Positions 11,001-22,197 of a stretch of DNA of 64,000 nucleotides are shown here, in pieces (position 1 is the stretch's first letter; each line of letters begins with the position of its first letter). A program made the translations under genes and the position numbers. The stretch comes from Dipteris shenzhenensis. Lineage: Eukaryota > Polypodiophyta > Polypodiopsida > Gleicheniales. The notes under the pieces are model-generated. The model was not told where the DNA came from. It worked only from the letters and a program-made list of their open reading frames with translations, and ran no database searches. The DNA is taken from assembly GCA_047967505.1 (NCBI GenBank), contig CM106539.1; one strand, written 5' to 3'.

Positions 11001-13021
11001 TGCTTTCATAGCTACTCTCAGGTGGTCAGGTTTGATTTACAAAACATAGGCAAGGTTGGCAAGGTTTTTGCTTTTCAATACATGTTATTTCTGTCATTCT
11101 GCTCATGGCTTGATGATGACTCCACGTAGTTGAATTGTTGATTCTTCAATCTACAAACTTCTTCCTTGTGTAGCTTCCTGCATGATGCTTTGTTCTTCCA
11201 TGTGCCTTGATGCTTTATGTGTGGATGCCATGCTTTCTGCTATGGTCATCTCATGCACTTGTGCTTTCGGCATGCTTATGATAGCGATGTGTGCATTCAT
11301 GCTTTGATTTTTCCAGTTCTTGCAAAGGTCTTACCAATTGATTTCTTTCAATATTGGCAGTGTCTAATTGCATACAATGATTCTGATTTAACAGGCGCGT
11401 AGAGCTCGAAAAGACGATCACTTTTCCTTTTTGGAGCGCATGCAAATTCTTCCTGGATTGCAAGTTACGGCTCGTCGAAGGTTTTGTGAAGAAGAGGGTC
11501 TTTGATGATGTGGCACAGGGATTCACATGCTGAATTTCATACTATGCTTAACAAGAGACTCTATGCTTAGGTGGCACTGTGGTGATGTGGCAATTAACCT
11601 TAACATAACTATGGTTTAAAAACTCTTATTTGCCACGTGTCCTTATCCTCTCCACACCCAGGGTCAGATGAACTTAACCAACATTAACCTATCCTGGGTC
11701 AAATTCTATCTGCCACGTGTCAACACCTTGACCATTGGACAAACTCAAGATTAGCTTGATCTAACCTTGGTGGAAGCTTATCTGCCATGTGTCATTCTTT
11801 TTTTGAGGAGAACTGAAGCTTTGAAGCTTGCAGAGAAATTGAAGCGACGACGTACAACAACGTATGCACGGACAACTGCAGTGGCAAAAGAGTCGAGCCG
11901 GGAGTCCATTGTCTCACTGTGAAAACCCAGTGTCACCGATCTGCTTCCATGTAAGGCTCAACCCCTTCAATTGGCAATCAGGAGAACTGAGAGCTTGGGC
12001 AAGGCTTGCAACCCTTGATGCATTGACCGACACCTTGAGCCTTTCCAATAGACAGGATTGGGTTGCGATGGCATGAGCAATGCTAGAGGTGTCGCTATTG
12101 GAGCGGACTGGCGACGTTGAAGGTGTGAGGCTAGCTACTAACAGAGCTATTGAAGGCTAGCTAGAGCACAGTAGATGTGAGCCATTTGGAGGTGATTGCA
12201 ATCATGCTATGGAGCCAAAGTGATTGTAGGAGCTAGGAGGCTGCGCTGGTGTTCATCATCAGGGGGTCGGCTTGCTTGCCTTGTGTGCTGAAGGTGCATG
12301 CGTTGGAGGAGCCTGAGAAGGGCCTAGTGCATTGCTCATTTGCACTAGCATTGGATGAGGCTGGTCGGCTGGTAGAGCTTTAGAGGTTGGGTCACTGGGA
12401 GCACGAGTCTCGAAAGGGGGCGGAGGCCTGAAAACATGCTCCCGTCTTCACGCGACACAGTCAACTCTGCGGCTCGATGGAGTCAGAGGCGGCATCCAGG
12501 TCCCATTGAGCACATTGCACTGCTGTTTAGAGGAGCTTAACTGTGGGAGAGCTGGCAGCAGTAGCTTCTGTGGACAGCTTCAGGCCGTAGGTGTCGAGGG
12601 AGCGTAGAAACTACTGGCACAAAACTGCTGGACAACGATACTGTTGGTGGTTGTAGAAGGAGCACTACTGTGGCAGTTATGGGCTATGGAGCTGCGAGAG
12701 ATCAAGCTATGGGAAGTCCATTGTGGATGAAGCTGCGATCAAGCTATGGGAAATCCATCGTGGATGAAGCTTGTTGATGGAGAACCTTTCTTCCAACTGC
12801 CTCACAGATTAGAGACTTTTCCTTAAGACAAACACACTCTCTTGAATGAGACTTATCAAAGGATGAAATGGAATCCTAACAATGAAATCTCAATGCTAAT
12901 CAAAGAATTTCCTAACTAAGAAAAAACATCTCTCTCTCAAAGAACGGAAATCTCTATCTACCTAAGGATTCTTAGATCTATCTCTCAATGACCTTAATCT
13001 AATCTAGGCTTAGCTAAACCT

Positions 13022-13033
13022 GCTCTGATACCA
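13022..13033 (-). promoter_or_regulatory. Primer-binding site of element B (initiator tRNA-Met)
   Basis: The plus strand reads GCTCTGATACCA, so the minus strand is TGGTATCAGAGC, complementary to the 3' end of plant initiator tRNA-Met. It immediately follows the 5' LTR in the minus orientation, which fixes element direction. Confidence 0.93.
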
Positions 13034-13382
13034 TGTCAAAGTGCAGATCGTACTAGCCTAATCTATCACTTAATGAGCATAAAGATCACGGAGGATCAAA
13101 CCAAATATGGTATGCCATGGAGAGAGAGAGACAGGAAGTATGAAACACTCAATCTATTGTAATGTGTATTCTCAACAATACATGATAGGCTTCTTATATA
13201 GAGAGAGCCTTTAGAATAGTCAAACCATGTGGGATCCTCTCATCCACATCTCTCCTTTTGGATATCCTCAATCCACATCTCCACATCTTGTAGTCCACAT
13301 CCTAGGGTGGCTACTTTAATTCTTTCCTATACCATACCTTAGCCCTTTAATCTATGTGCTCATGGCACCATATCTCTCAACA
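13034..13382 (-). repeat. 5' LTR of element B
   Basis: 349 bp with three differences from the left LTR (for example GTGCAGATCG against GTGCGGATCG). It is adjacent to the primer site on its inner side and to the AACCT target duplication on its outer side. Confidence 0.93.
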
Positions 13383-13785
13383 AACCTTAGACTGATTTAT
13401 GATCACGCACACACACAAACATATTCAAGACTTGTTTTGAGTTTTCATTACAGATGTTACAAACACATTCTAAGACATCCAAAAATATTACAAGTCGACC
13501 TTTGGTCGATTTGAGAAGTGATATGTGTAGGGTGATCAATACAATGGCTAGGCTTTGCAAATTGACATTAGGTCACTTTCATGTCATTGACACTCACCTA
13601 TGTGGATTATCACTCACATAAATACAGAAACACACAAACACATTCTAAGACACAGACACACACAAAAAATTGACAGGTCAATTTGAGAAACAGATTTGAA
13701 AACACACACACACAAACACATTATAAGACACACCCATAAACATGGAAATGGACTTTATTTGTAAAGGGATAGCATAGGGATTTAC
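13383..13785. repeat. CA-rich satellite array (right part)
   Basis: Continuation of the array at 9280-10513. Joining the flanks of the inserted element restores a palindromic core across the insertion point. Further cores lie near 13489 (GTCGACC-TTT-GGTCGATTT), 13557 and 13666. Confidence 0.85.
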
Positions 13786-14405
13786 AAACTCCTTTTGTTG
13801 GACACATGTGCTATGCTTATATATTTATGAGTAACCCGCCTGTGAGCATAACTCATTAAACTATGATGTGAATGATGCAAATCTCTACAAGTAGAAGAGG
13901 AGTTTGAGAAGATTTAGATTACTACTTTAAAACAAATTATTCAATGTAATAATCTATATAGGGTTCATCACATACAATGGAAACTCTTAGGATTTACAAA
14001 TGAGCCATCATTTGAGGCTTGAATAAAATACTGCTATGCAACATTGATAATAACATCTCTGAAAATAGATGTTATAACAGTGTTAGAGAATTTTTTTTGC
14101 CACGCAATGGCTAGATAGAGTTTCTACACATTCTTCTTTGACACTTTACTACACGGGCATATAGTCACATACTTTGAGTTGAAATGTAAAGTGTAGAATT
14201 TCATTTCTAGAAGAGGTAGCAAATAAGAAGTTTCCCATCTTCATGGTTTGGGGACAGTAAAATTCTTAGCCCATATAAGTGTTATGTAAATCCTCTTAAG
14301 TTGTTTCTTCCTAGAGCTATTTACTCTTCAGAGTCAAGAAAACATTGAACTTATAGAAAAATTATTGCCTTATCTTCTTGAATAGAGACAAGTTTAAGAT
14401 ATCCA
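13786..14405. other. AT-rich stretch, no gene seen
   Basis: No open frame of note, no repeat partner and no RNA gene recognised. Confidence 0.4.
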
Positions 14406-14409
14406 ATCA

Positions 14410-15667
14410 ATGATCATAGTAGATCCTTTTGGTAAAGCACCAGTGGTACAAGGTCATGTCTTGTATGGATACTTTGAGAATGTTATCAAGCATTTTCAGA
14501 ATTTATGGAGCTCTATTCCTTCTCTAATTATATTTTGGGGAGAGAATTGCTCTTCCTTAGACAAGGAGAAGAAACCATCGAATTTTTCAAAGCATTATGA
14601 AGGACAACACTTGAAGGAGATAATAAGGAAACTTGCATCACTAAGGAAATTGTTTGCAAAACAACATGATACATTACGATCAATGTGCAATGTGAATTCA
14701 ATGAGTGATATGCAGGCAATCTTAAGGAGTCAATAACTTAGATTCTTTGATTGATCTATATTATGGGAAGAACTTCAAGAGTTTACCTTTGACCTTTGGA
14801 AGATTGGAAAAAACAACATGGCAATAAGAGAATAAGTAAGAAATGATACCATTTGTCCAACTAAATTATACATGTCTAATTTCTCTATTAGGGATGCTAC
14901 TTTAAAATTTTTTCTAATTTGCAATGACTTGGCATCAAGTTTTATATTAGCATAGCAATGAAAATAATAAAATGTTTATAAGCTTCAAAAGACTGCTAAA
15001 TATAATTCTTTAATCAAATTTTTGGGTTGTTTGTTTACTAACCAAACATTCATATTTTCATGCCATTCAAAGTTAATGCTCAAAGAAATGAGGAAAATGC
15101 TCGAAGGAGTCAACAAAATGAGACTCTGGGAAAATGCCAAGAATACCTTCAATACATTTGGATCCAAGCAAGTCCCAAATCTCGCTAGTGAATTGTGCAA
15201 TACCCATTGGAACAATTTAAATTCAAGAGGCATATATAATCATTACAACTCTACATTTATAGGTATGGAAACAGGACTATTTGTCCATTTTGAGGTGCAA
15301 TACGGTGTTGATTTATTCCATACTATGGAATACGATGTGACTTCTATGCATGGAAAGATTTGGTACAAAAAATTCCACGGCTAAATAAGTACTCGCATTG
15401 TGAGGATCACTGAGTACAACTAGAGGACAACTAGAGGTAGAGAGGGTAATGATTTTAGGAGATGTTGAAAATTTTAATGTGGTTTTTTGTATTAATAGCT
15501 CCAAAAAATTTATAGAAAAGACAAATTCATGTTGGCAATATATTCCATGCTTGCCACCACGGAAGCATTATATGTGTGCAACCTTGAATGACATTGGATA
15601 CACTATAACAATGACAACAAAAAAGGTAGCTTCAAGAAAGGAGCTTTTCATTGAATATGATTTCTAG
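14410..15667 (+). pseudogene. Three unrecognised plus-strand open frames
   Basis: Open frames at 14410-14736 (108 residues, starting MIIVDPFGKAP), 15022-15384 (120 residues, with KNTFNTFGSKQVPNLA and MYDV-like text) and 15449-15667 (72 residues). They have protein-like composition, the same strand and close spacing, so they may be pieces of one decayed coding sequence, possibly a transposon. I recognise no family, catalytic motif or splice pattern. Confidence 0.25.
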
Positions 15668-16490
15668 TCATGTTCATGACACTTTTATATTATTGTATCA
15701 TTGGTTCATTATTGTTTTTTTAATTTGTTTTGTTTTCTACTTTTGTATCCCATCATATTCTTGATAGCTTTCTAAATGACCTTATTGAATAATAAATAAT
15801 GGAAATACAGAATCTATATGCATGTGAGATCATTTTGTGAGTACAAATGTAATCTATGACCTTTCATAATTTAATCTCTTTGAAATGCAAAGAGATAAGA
15901 TTTAATGCAATATCTACAAAAAGAGCAAGTAGAAGTGAAATCTGGCATATTTAAATTAAAAATGTGGGAAATGTGAAAGAATGTGAAGCCAATGCTTTCG
16001 GAGTTAAGGCAATAATGAGAAGGATCTCTTGTATGTCTGAAATTTTTAGAGCCTAAATATCAATCTTTAAGGGAGAAAAAAAGGAATCAATATCATTTGC
16101 AAAGCGAGATAGACTTGAAAAGGCAAGTTCTTATGGCAACATTGAAAACATCCAAGCAATATCTACAATCCAATATGTACAAAATTGAAAACAAGAAAAT
16201 ACAAGTGAATTTTGGTGTAATCAAATTGAAAATGGAGGCAATGACAAAGGATGTGAATCTGAATCTTCCATAGATGTTGGCAATATGTTGTACCTATTAG
16301 CCATAATAACTTCAATATGTACTCATCAATGCAGCGCTTTCCACAAATTCATGCCATGTATTTTGCAAAATTGAGTTTCAAAGTTCCTCTCTTTTGGACC
16401 GAAATTGTGAGTGTTGAAAAAACTGGGACTTGGGATAGTCCCACTTCTCCTAATATGGTCTTAATATGCACCATTTCCACCAATATATAG
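15668..16490. other. AT-rich stretch, no gene seen
   Basis: Only short frames. A small imperfect inverted repeat (TGGGACTTGGGATAGTCCCA) lies near 16420-16445. Nothing else supported. Confidence 0.4.
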
Positions 16491-16530
16491 CCTCGAGCCA
16501 TGCGGAAAACTGAGAATCTACAACCCATAG

Positions 16531-16688
16531 CACCGTCAGTGCACAAGACACTACCGACGGTAGTACTCACATTACTGGCAATAATATTAATTATCCTGAT
16601 GGTGTATATTACCGTCACCACTGGGATAATTAATATTACTGTCGGTAATGTGAGTACTACCATTGGTAGTGTCTTGTGTACCGGTGGT
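16531..16688. repeat. Foldback element / long hairpin
   Basis: Arms of about 65 bp (16531-16596 and 16624-16688) are inverted copies with a few mismatches around a 27-bp loop. The left arm contains GACACTACCGACGGTAGT, itself a short palindrome; the right arm contains ACTACCATTGGTAGTGTC. No coding capacity. A MITE-like foldback is likely. A small-RNA hairpin is possible. Confidence 0.75.
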
Positions 16689-16805
16689 ACTTTTATCCAA
16701 TTTTTTGTTGTTTTTTTTCGGTAAACTACGTGATCATGTTTTTTTCACACTACTTGGAAGAGTAATCAACAAACGCTAATAACCCATTAATGCAAATGTG
16801 AAAAC

Positions 16806-17273
16806 GTGAACGTAATCCTTGGTCTTGATGTGCAAAAATGGATCCATTGCTTTCGAGAGTACATAGTTGGGGATGGAGGTTTTCCATTACTTCCTTGGTT
16901 GAAGATCCCCTTCAGATGTGATCAGCTTGGAGGAGCCCCAGACGTACGCGATTACAACTATAATTTGTCATCCACTCACTTTGTTATGGAGAGAACATTT
17001 GGATGATTGAAGGGTGCATGCGGTATCCTTGCTCAGCCCATAGAGAATCCAAATTTGCACCATCTTCCATGACTCATCCATGCATGTTGTATCTTACACA
17101 ACATGGCCCTTGACTATGATGACAACAAGGATGATGAAGTGGAAATTAACATGAATGATGGCTTGATTGAGAACCCTGTGGCTGGGTATGGTGGGGAGGA
17201 GGACATGCCAGAGGCAACAGACCTAAGAGACACAATGGTGCAGTACTTGAGGACATTGGATCCAAATCGTTGA
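16806..17273 (+). pseudogene. PIF/Harbinger transposase (HARBI1/DDE_4 type), C-terminal half, two in-frame stops
   Basis: A single reading frame of 156 codons shows the family signatures in order: VGDGGFPLLPWLKIPF (residues about 22-37, around a catalytic Asp), YNYNLSSTHFVMERTFG with the catalytic Glu (about 51-67), LKG, then IHACCILHNMALD and an acidic tail ending LRDTMVQYLRTLDPNR before TGA at 17271-17273. TGA codons interrupt it at 17004-17006 and 17070-17072, both where the family usually has Arg. The N-terminal half and the terminal inverted repeats are not seen. Such transposases are nuclear endonucleases; this copy cannot work. Confidence 0.85.
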
Positions 17274-18240
17274 TTTCTCCTATTTTACCTTTTAGCAAGG
17301 CGGCATGCAGCGACGTCCATGCACAGATTGAGGAACGCGGCTGACTGAGTGGCCTCCCTAGCATCAGCCACGACGCGGGGAAGTGCTCCCTAGTCTTTGC
17401 ATTACAAAAAACGAAACATGGTAGGTGAGGCCAAAGGTTTTAGTCTTTATGTCTCTTAGAACTCCTACCATCTGGGATGTAGCTCCATCGACGAGCTTGA
17501 AAACCAGATTGGTTCTTTCAAATTTCAAGCCTTCCCCACTTGGCCTAGCATTATTTGGTCAAAATCGAACAATATATGTAGGCCGACACTCTTGCCCTTC
17601 CTTCTCCTCTTTCCCTTTTGCCCTCTGAATTATCGTATTGCCCTCTTGTCCTTTAAGAACTACCCTTCATTCCTCTTTCCCTTACCTTTGATTTTTCTAT
17701 TTGCCTCTTGTCTCGTGCCTTTTGCCTTTGATTTACTTACATTTCAATTATTTAGCAAAAGTTTCCAAAAGCCATAACTTTTGATAGAAATAGAATTTCA
17801 ATGTACTGTAAAAAGGAGATGTACTTAGCTTTATGAGCTCTTCAACTCTGTGTATTCAAACTCAAAAAATATTTTTCTCCCAAAGGTGGTCCATTTCAAG
17901 CCATTTTCGGGTATTAAGTGCCATCCAATATTGTTGTAGCACTCTTGTTCTATTAGGTCATCAAGAGCATAGCATTTGTATCACTACTCTCAAAGTACTG
18001 GCCTAGCTTCTTGACTGGTATCTTTAGTAGATTCAGCTCTTCTATGGGTTCTTCAACTATATCGGTCGCCACGTCCTCAGGAGTGACCATCTGTCGCCTC
18101 GAAGGAGGGCGAAGATATCAGTCATGCGTGCTTTGGTCACTCTCTTTGTCATGTGTGGACTCTGCATCCCTTGCTTGGTAGTATCATGTAGTCTCATGTA
18201 TAGCTAAAATCAAAAAGCAAATTGTGAATGGTGGTTTCGG
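17274..18240. other. No recognisable gene; pyrimidine-rich block
   Basis: 17425-17780 is rich in CCCTTTGCC-like and CTCTTTCC-like words with only short frames. The rest is unremarkable non-coding sequence. Confidence 0.4.
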
Positions 18241-18265
18241 AGTCAATATCATCTAGGTAGCTGTT

Positions 18266-18840
18266 GTGAATAAGTTACAACTAAAGAATATGAAACCATA
18301 TCCATTCAGAGTTCGAATGGCTGATCAATGGATGAGAAAATTTAAGATTCCAACCAATCCAAGTATAGTGTCCAAGAGTTGCAAACCTCAAGATCTAAAA
18401 ATCAAGGATCAATTTTCACAAGATGTTGAAACTCGGCTTATGGAGCTTCAGATTTTGCTAGTGGGAGAGATTGACATCTCCTATATAACTGTTGGCTTCA
18501 AGTAGAAGATTAAAGAAGAAAAGATAGCTACACATAAAAACTTGTACCCCAGCAATTTCATTGAAGATGTAATTAAGAAAAGTAACATGGCTGACTCTCA
18601 ACTCATAATTACTTACTTAGGTTTTGAGTAGTTACTTCTAGAACCAATTCAAAAACCAAATTTGGGACTAGAACAAGAACCTAATATAGTAGTCATCAGT
18701 GCTTATGTGGTAGATGATTATCTAACTAAAGTTTAAAATCTGTTTATGTCGTACAAGGATGTTTTTGCATGGATGTATATAGATTTGAAATGTTACACAA
18801 ATTTGTTAGCATAGAATGCCTTTGGTCTCTGATGCTAAAC
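18266..18840 (+). pseudogene. Probable gypsy pol remnant (protease-RT linker)
   Basis: The segment around 18735-18790 translates to LFMSYKDVFAWMYIDLK, closely resembling the conserved plant gypsy pol phrase just upstream of the reverse transcriptase (of the type YKDVFAWSYEDM). The preceding 79-residue frame at 18266-18505 and acidic text at 18650-18720 would be linker. Several stops break it. No RT core follows. This is family recognition of a short motif only. Confidence 0.45.
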
Positions 18841-18849
18841 CTATTAGAC

Positions 18850-19240
18850 AATTTTCGACCGAGTAATGCTTTTATAATTCTCTTGTGTGTCATCTTCTTC
18901 TTGCTTATTTTTATGTCCTTATTTTTCATCTTCTAATTTCTTATTTATTACCTATTATTTATTATTACTCTTTCTTTTCTTCCTAACTCCTTATCTCTTT
19001 TCTTCTAATTTTTCCTTTTGTAATTGTTTTTTATAAAAATTTCCCTACTTTTCTTTCCTCTTAATTTCTCTACCTTTATTTCACAAATTTCTTAACTTAT
19101 TTTCTAAAGTTTCCTTCTTTTCTTTTAAAAAAATTTCGCACGTCCCTCCCTATCTTTACTTTAATTTCCTTACTTATCCCACTAACAAACCCCTAACCTT
19201 CACTTTCTTTCCTAACTAACCCCCCCGAAATGACCAAAGC
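18850..19240. other. T/C-rich low-complexity stretch
   Basis: Strongly pyrimidine-biased plus strand (TTTCTTTTCTTCC, TCTTTCTTTTC). No gene. Confidence 0.7.
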
Positions 19241-19601
19241 ATGAGGAATTTTCCAATAGATAAAGGTTAGTCTTACTATAGCGACATTACTCAAGATTTC
19301 ACCTTATTACATGGATTTTCTATTACAACAACTTCAAACTAAACAACCCACTATCATGACTATGGATTCACTGGCTACTATTCCCATCATTGATACCTTA
19401 ATGGTAGGTGACCAATTCCCCGTGATCTACAGTGTAATGGATGGCCTTCATCTTCACCTCTTGTCGATGGAAGATCAATATGTGCTAAGCCCCTTTGTCG
19501 ATGTAGTGAGCGATTGAAGACATCCCTCCCTTAGAAGATCCTCTGGTTCTGACCTTGCGCATAGCATATTCATCCACATCCTAGAATCAACATATTACAT
19601 C

Positions 19602-19920
19602 AAAACCCTAAACCTCGATTTATGAAAACATTTCCAAAAAGTCTATGAAAGGGAAGATTTGTTTTTGGGAGTTTCCCTGAACCTAGATGCTCCTACAACA
19701 AATATAGAGCATTGGGTTAAATTTTAGCCCAAAAAAGGCCTTGGAAGTATGAAATCCGATATCATGCGACCAGGACCTACTTTTGACAGAAAAAGGCTGA
19801 AATTTCAGCCCATGCTGTATATTTGTTGTAGGAGCATCTGGGTTCAAGAAAATTCCCGAAAAAAAACTTTCCTTACTTAGACATCCAAACCCTAATTTAT
19901 CAAACCAGGGTTTAGGGTTT
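19602..19920. repeat. Foldback element M1 with telomere-like ends
   Basis: Starts AAAACCCTAAACC and ends GGTTTAGGGTTT, with inverted arms through the whole 319 bp. The inner arms are most conserved: GATGCTCCTACAACAAATAT at 19685 and its reverse complement at about 19818-19838. No ORF. Related to M2 immediately downstream. Confidence 0.85.
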
Positions 19921-20383
19921 AGCTTCTAAAAAGTAAATAAATCCAAAATTTTAAAAACCCATGTGATAACTCAGTCCATATCATCTCTAGGATCTATTTT
20001 TAATGGGAAATATGTCTGCCTTCACTCAATAGGAAAGTAGAACTAGGGTTTGAATGTCTAAGCAAGGGAACATTTTGTTTTTGTGCTTTCCTAGAACCCA
20101 GATGCTCCTACAACAAATATAGAGCATGGGGTGAAAAAGTAGGCCCTAGTTGCATGATGTCGGATTTCATGCTTCTAGGGCATTTTCTTGTCTGAAATTT
20201 CACCCCATGCTGTATATTTGTTGTAGGAGCATCTACGTTCAAGGAAATCCCCCAAAAAAAATCTTCCCTTCTTAGACATCCAAAACCTAGTTGCACTTTC
20301 CTACTAGGTGAAAGCAAACAGATTTTCCATTTAAAATAGAGCCTAGAGATGATATGTAATCAAATGATGAAAATAAACCCTAA
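19911..20383. repeat. Foldback element M2, sibling of M1
   Basis: Outer arms 19979-20070 and 20270-20359 pair (ATATCATCTCTAGG and its inverse). The inner arms carry the same GATGCTCCTACAACAAATAT as M1 at 20101, and its inverse at about 20207-20233. Outer ends again carry TTTAGGGTTT and AAACCCTAAA. Same orientation as M1, with longer flanking arms. Non-coding. Confidence 0.85.
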
Positions 20384-20399
20384 ATCATGAATTATAAGG

Positions 20400-20960
20400 A
20401 CACATACCTTTTCTACCTCATTGCGAAGTGTGTCAGTTGTTTGCAGTGTCCAGCTGGAATCCCTTTTCTGGTCGGTGTTGCACATCATGTCAACTTGAAG
20501 GGCCAACTTCTTCATCTTTGTCCCCGAACAATGACTTGTGCAAGTCTAGGAATTCCTCGTCGGACATTTGGTACTCTGGCTCACCATCCTCATCGCCTTC
20601 TATGAGACATATTGCCTCTAAATCACTGAGGCTTGAGTGTCAAAGCGTGCAATCTCGTTGATTGTTGGATCGATGGGAGCATCAAAGTCAATGATATGCT
20701 CACTGGTGTCATTTGCAAGCTGGGAGAGTACCTCATCTTCTCGAAGACTAGTTTCCTCCAATGTAAGGTATTCCTCACCCTCAATAGTGATTGGATTAAT
20801 CAATGCGAGGTGTGGCTAGGTTGTTGCCTCATCAAGATTATAGGTGGAGAATGGTATGCATGCTTCGGATATGTTGATAGGATGATTTAGCTCTCAGCTT
20901 GCTCTTTGGTTAGGTCTATAACATGCTCCTCAGGTTCTATGTCTAGGTTTAGCTCATTTG
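20400..20960 (-). pseudogene. Unrecognised acidic ORF fragment
   Basis: A minus-strand frame at 20618-20803 (61 residues, including LTLEETSLREDEVLSQLA and DFDAPIDPTINEIARFD) is acidic and protein-like. Similar acidic text continues in another frame towards 20500 (SDEEFLDLHKSLFGDKDEE). Likely a decayed coding sequence. Family not recognised. Confidence 0.3.
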
Positions 20961-22150
20961 CTCCACCACTTGTGGATGGATCCGCTCTACCAGTGATTCA
21001 AGATGGAGTGGCTTACAAAAGATAAGGTAAATCTAGTCTACTAAGGCATGGGAATGTGTGCATGAAATCCATTGGTCAAAGGCTTCTCTAAGAGGGAAGC
21101 CATGAGTGTGGGAGGATGCTAGGGAAGATGAAAAAGAAGGCTATGGAAAGCAGGGTTACGTAGGAGTGTGAATAGTGACTATGAATATGACACTTAGTAA
21201 TGCACTTTATAAAAGAGGCATTGCCCTAAAAATACTTTAAGCATGTCCCCAATCACAATTGCTAATTTGCACTTGTCCTCTAGGTGCATAATCTAAGAGA
21301 ATGTTGCCAATGGAAGCTTGCTAGGAGCACACTCCCGCGATGCCCAACTTTAAAATTTGCACCCATTTGAGAATATGAGAGTTGTTGAATGGTTGTTGAA
21401 ATTTGAGAATGTATTTCACCTTGTAGCAAGGTGGAAGGGTGGAAGGAAGCTTTCCATTGGATGAGGCATTTTGCAAGGAAGGAGCTCTACCTTAACAATG
21501 CCCAAAATATTTATGGCACTCGTGGAATGATGGCACTCAAGGAAAGAGCTCTACCTTAACAATGCCCAAAATATTTATGGCACTCATGGAATGATGGCAC
21601 AAAGACTTTAATTTTTGGCTCATTGAAAGGAGGATTTTGTAAGGAAGGAATGCACTCTAGGCAAATTGCTCCATCTAGACCTTGAAGACCAATAAACATT
21701 GAAGCACACAATGCTCTGTCGCAAATGGTGGTGTTGCAATATACCAACTATATGCTATGAAAGATGATATTGGCCAGGGGAATGAGGAGCTCATGTTGAG
21801 ATGGCTTTAGGCTTCTGGTTTGTGCTAGTCAAAACTAAGGGTTGGAGCTCACGTTTAGATGGCTTCAGGTTGTTGTTAACCAAGGGTTAGAGGTCATTTT
21901 AAGTAAGGGTTGGGGACCTTGAGGCAATGTTTGCTAGTTAAAACCATGTTGATAAGAGCCTAGGGCCTATTTGCAAATTAGAGTGGAAGGGGAAAAACCA
22001 AGGTTGGACTTTTTGGCCTACCACGTGTTATGTGGAAACCTAAGTAACAATGGCCCTGCTTGGAGAAGCGAAATTCTGATATTCCAAGCTTTTTTTTAAA
22101 TTTTGATATTCCATGTGTCCTGTCCTTCCACTCTCTATTTCTTGCTATTT
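20961..22150. other. No gene seen; contains a 62-bp tandem duplication
   Basis: 21475-21600 holds two nearly identical 62-bp copies containing GAGCTCTACCTTAACAATGC and a TTTATGGCACTC phrase. Otherwise only short frames. Confidence 0.6.
21475..21600. repeat. 62-bp tandem duplication
   Basis: Two adjacent copies, one ending with CTCGTGGAATGATGGCAC and the other with CTCATGGAATGATGGCAC, differing at one or two bases. Confidence 0.9.
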
Positions 22151-22155
22151 GCACC

Positions 22156-22158
<3 letters not shown>

Positions 22159-22192
<34 letters not shown>
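22159..22192. repeat. (CT)17 microsatellite
   Basis: Uninterrupted CT dinucleotide run. Confidence 0.95.

Positions 22193-22197
<5 letters not shown>

Larger units (their letters stand above)
10514..13382 (-). mobile_element. Non-autonomous LTR retrotransposon (copia-type ends, element B)
   Basis: Two 349-bp LTRs (10514-10862 and 13034-13382) start TGTCAAAG and end TCTCAACA on the plus strand and differ at only three positions. The element is flanked by a perfect 5-bp target duplication, AACCT (10509-10513 and 13383-13387). The primer site TGGTATCAGAGC lies on the minus strand next to the right LTR, so transcription runs leftwards. The 2.17-kb interior has no gag, protease, reverse transcriptase or integrase motif and no ORF above about 91 codons. 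It must depend on enzymes from another element. Size fits a small LARD-like element. The insertion is recent by LTR similarity. Confidence 0.92.
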
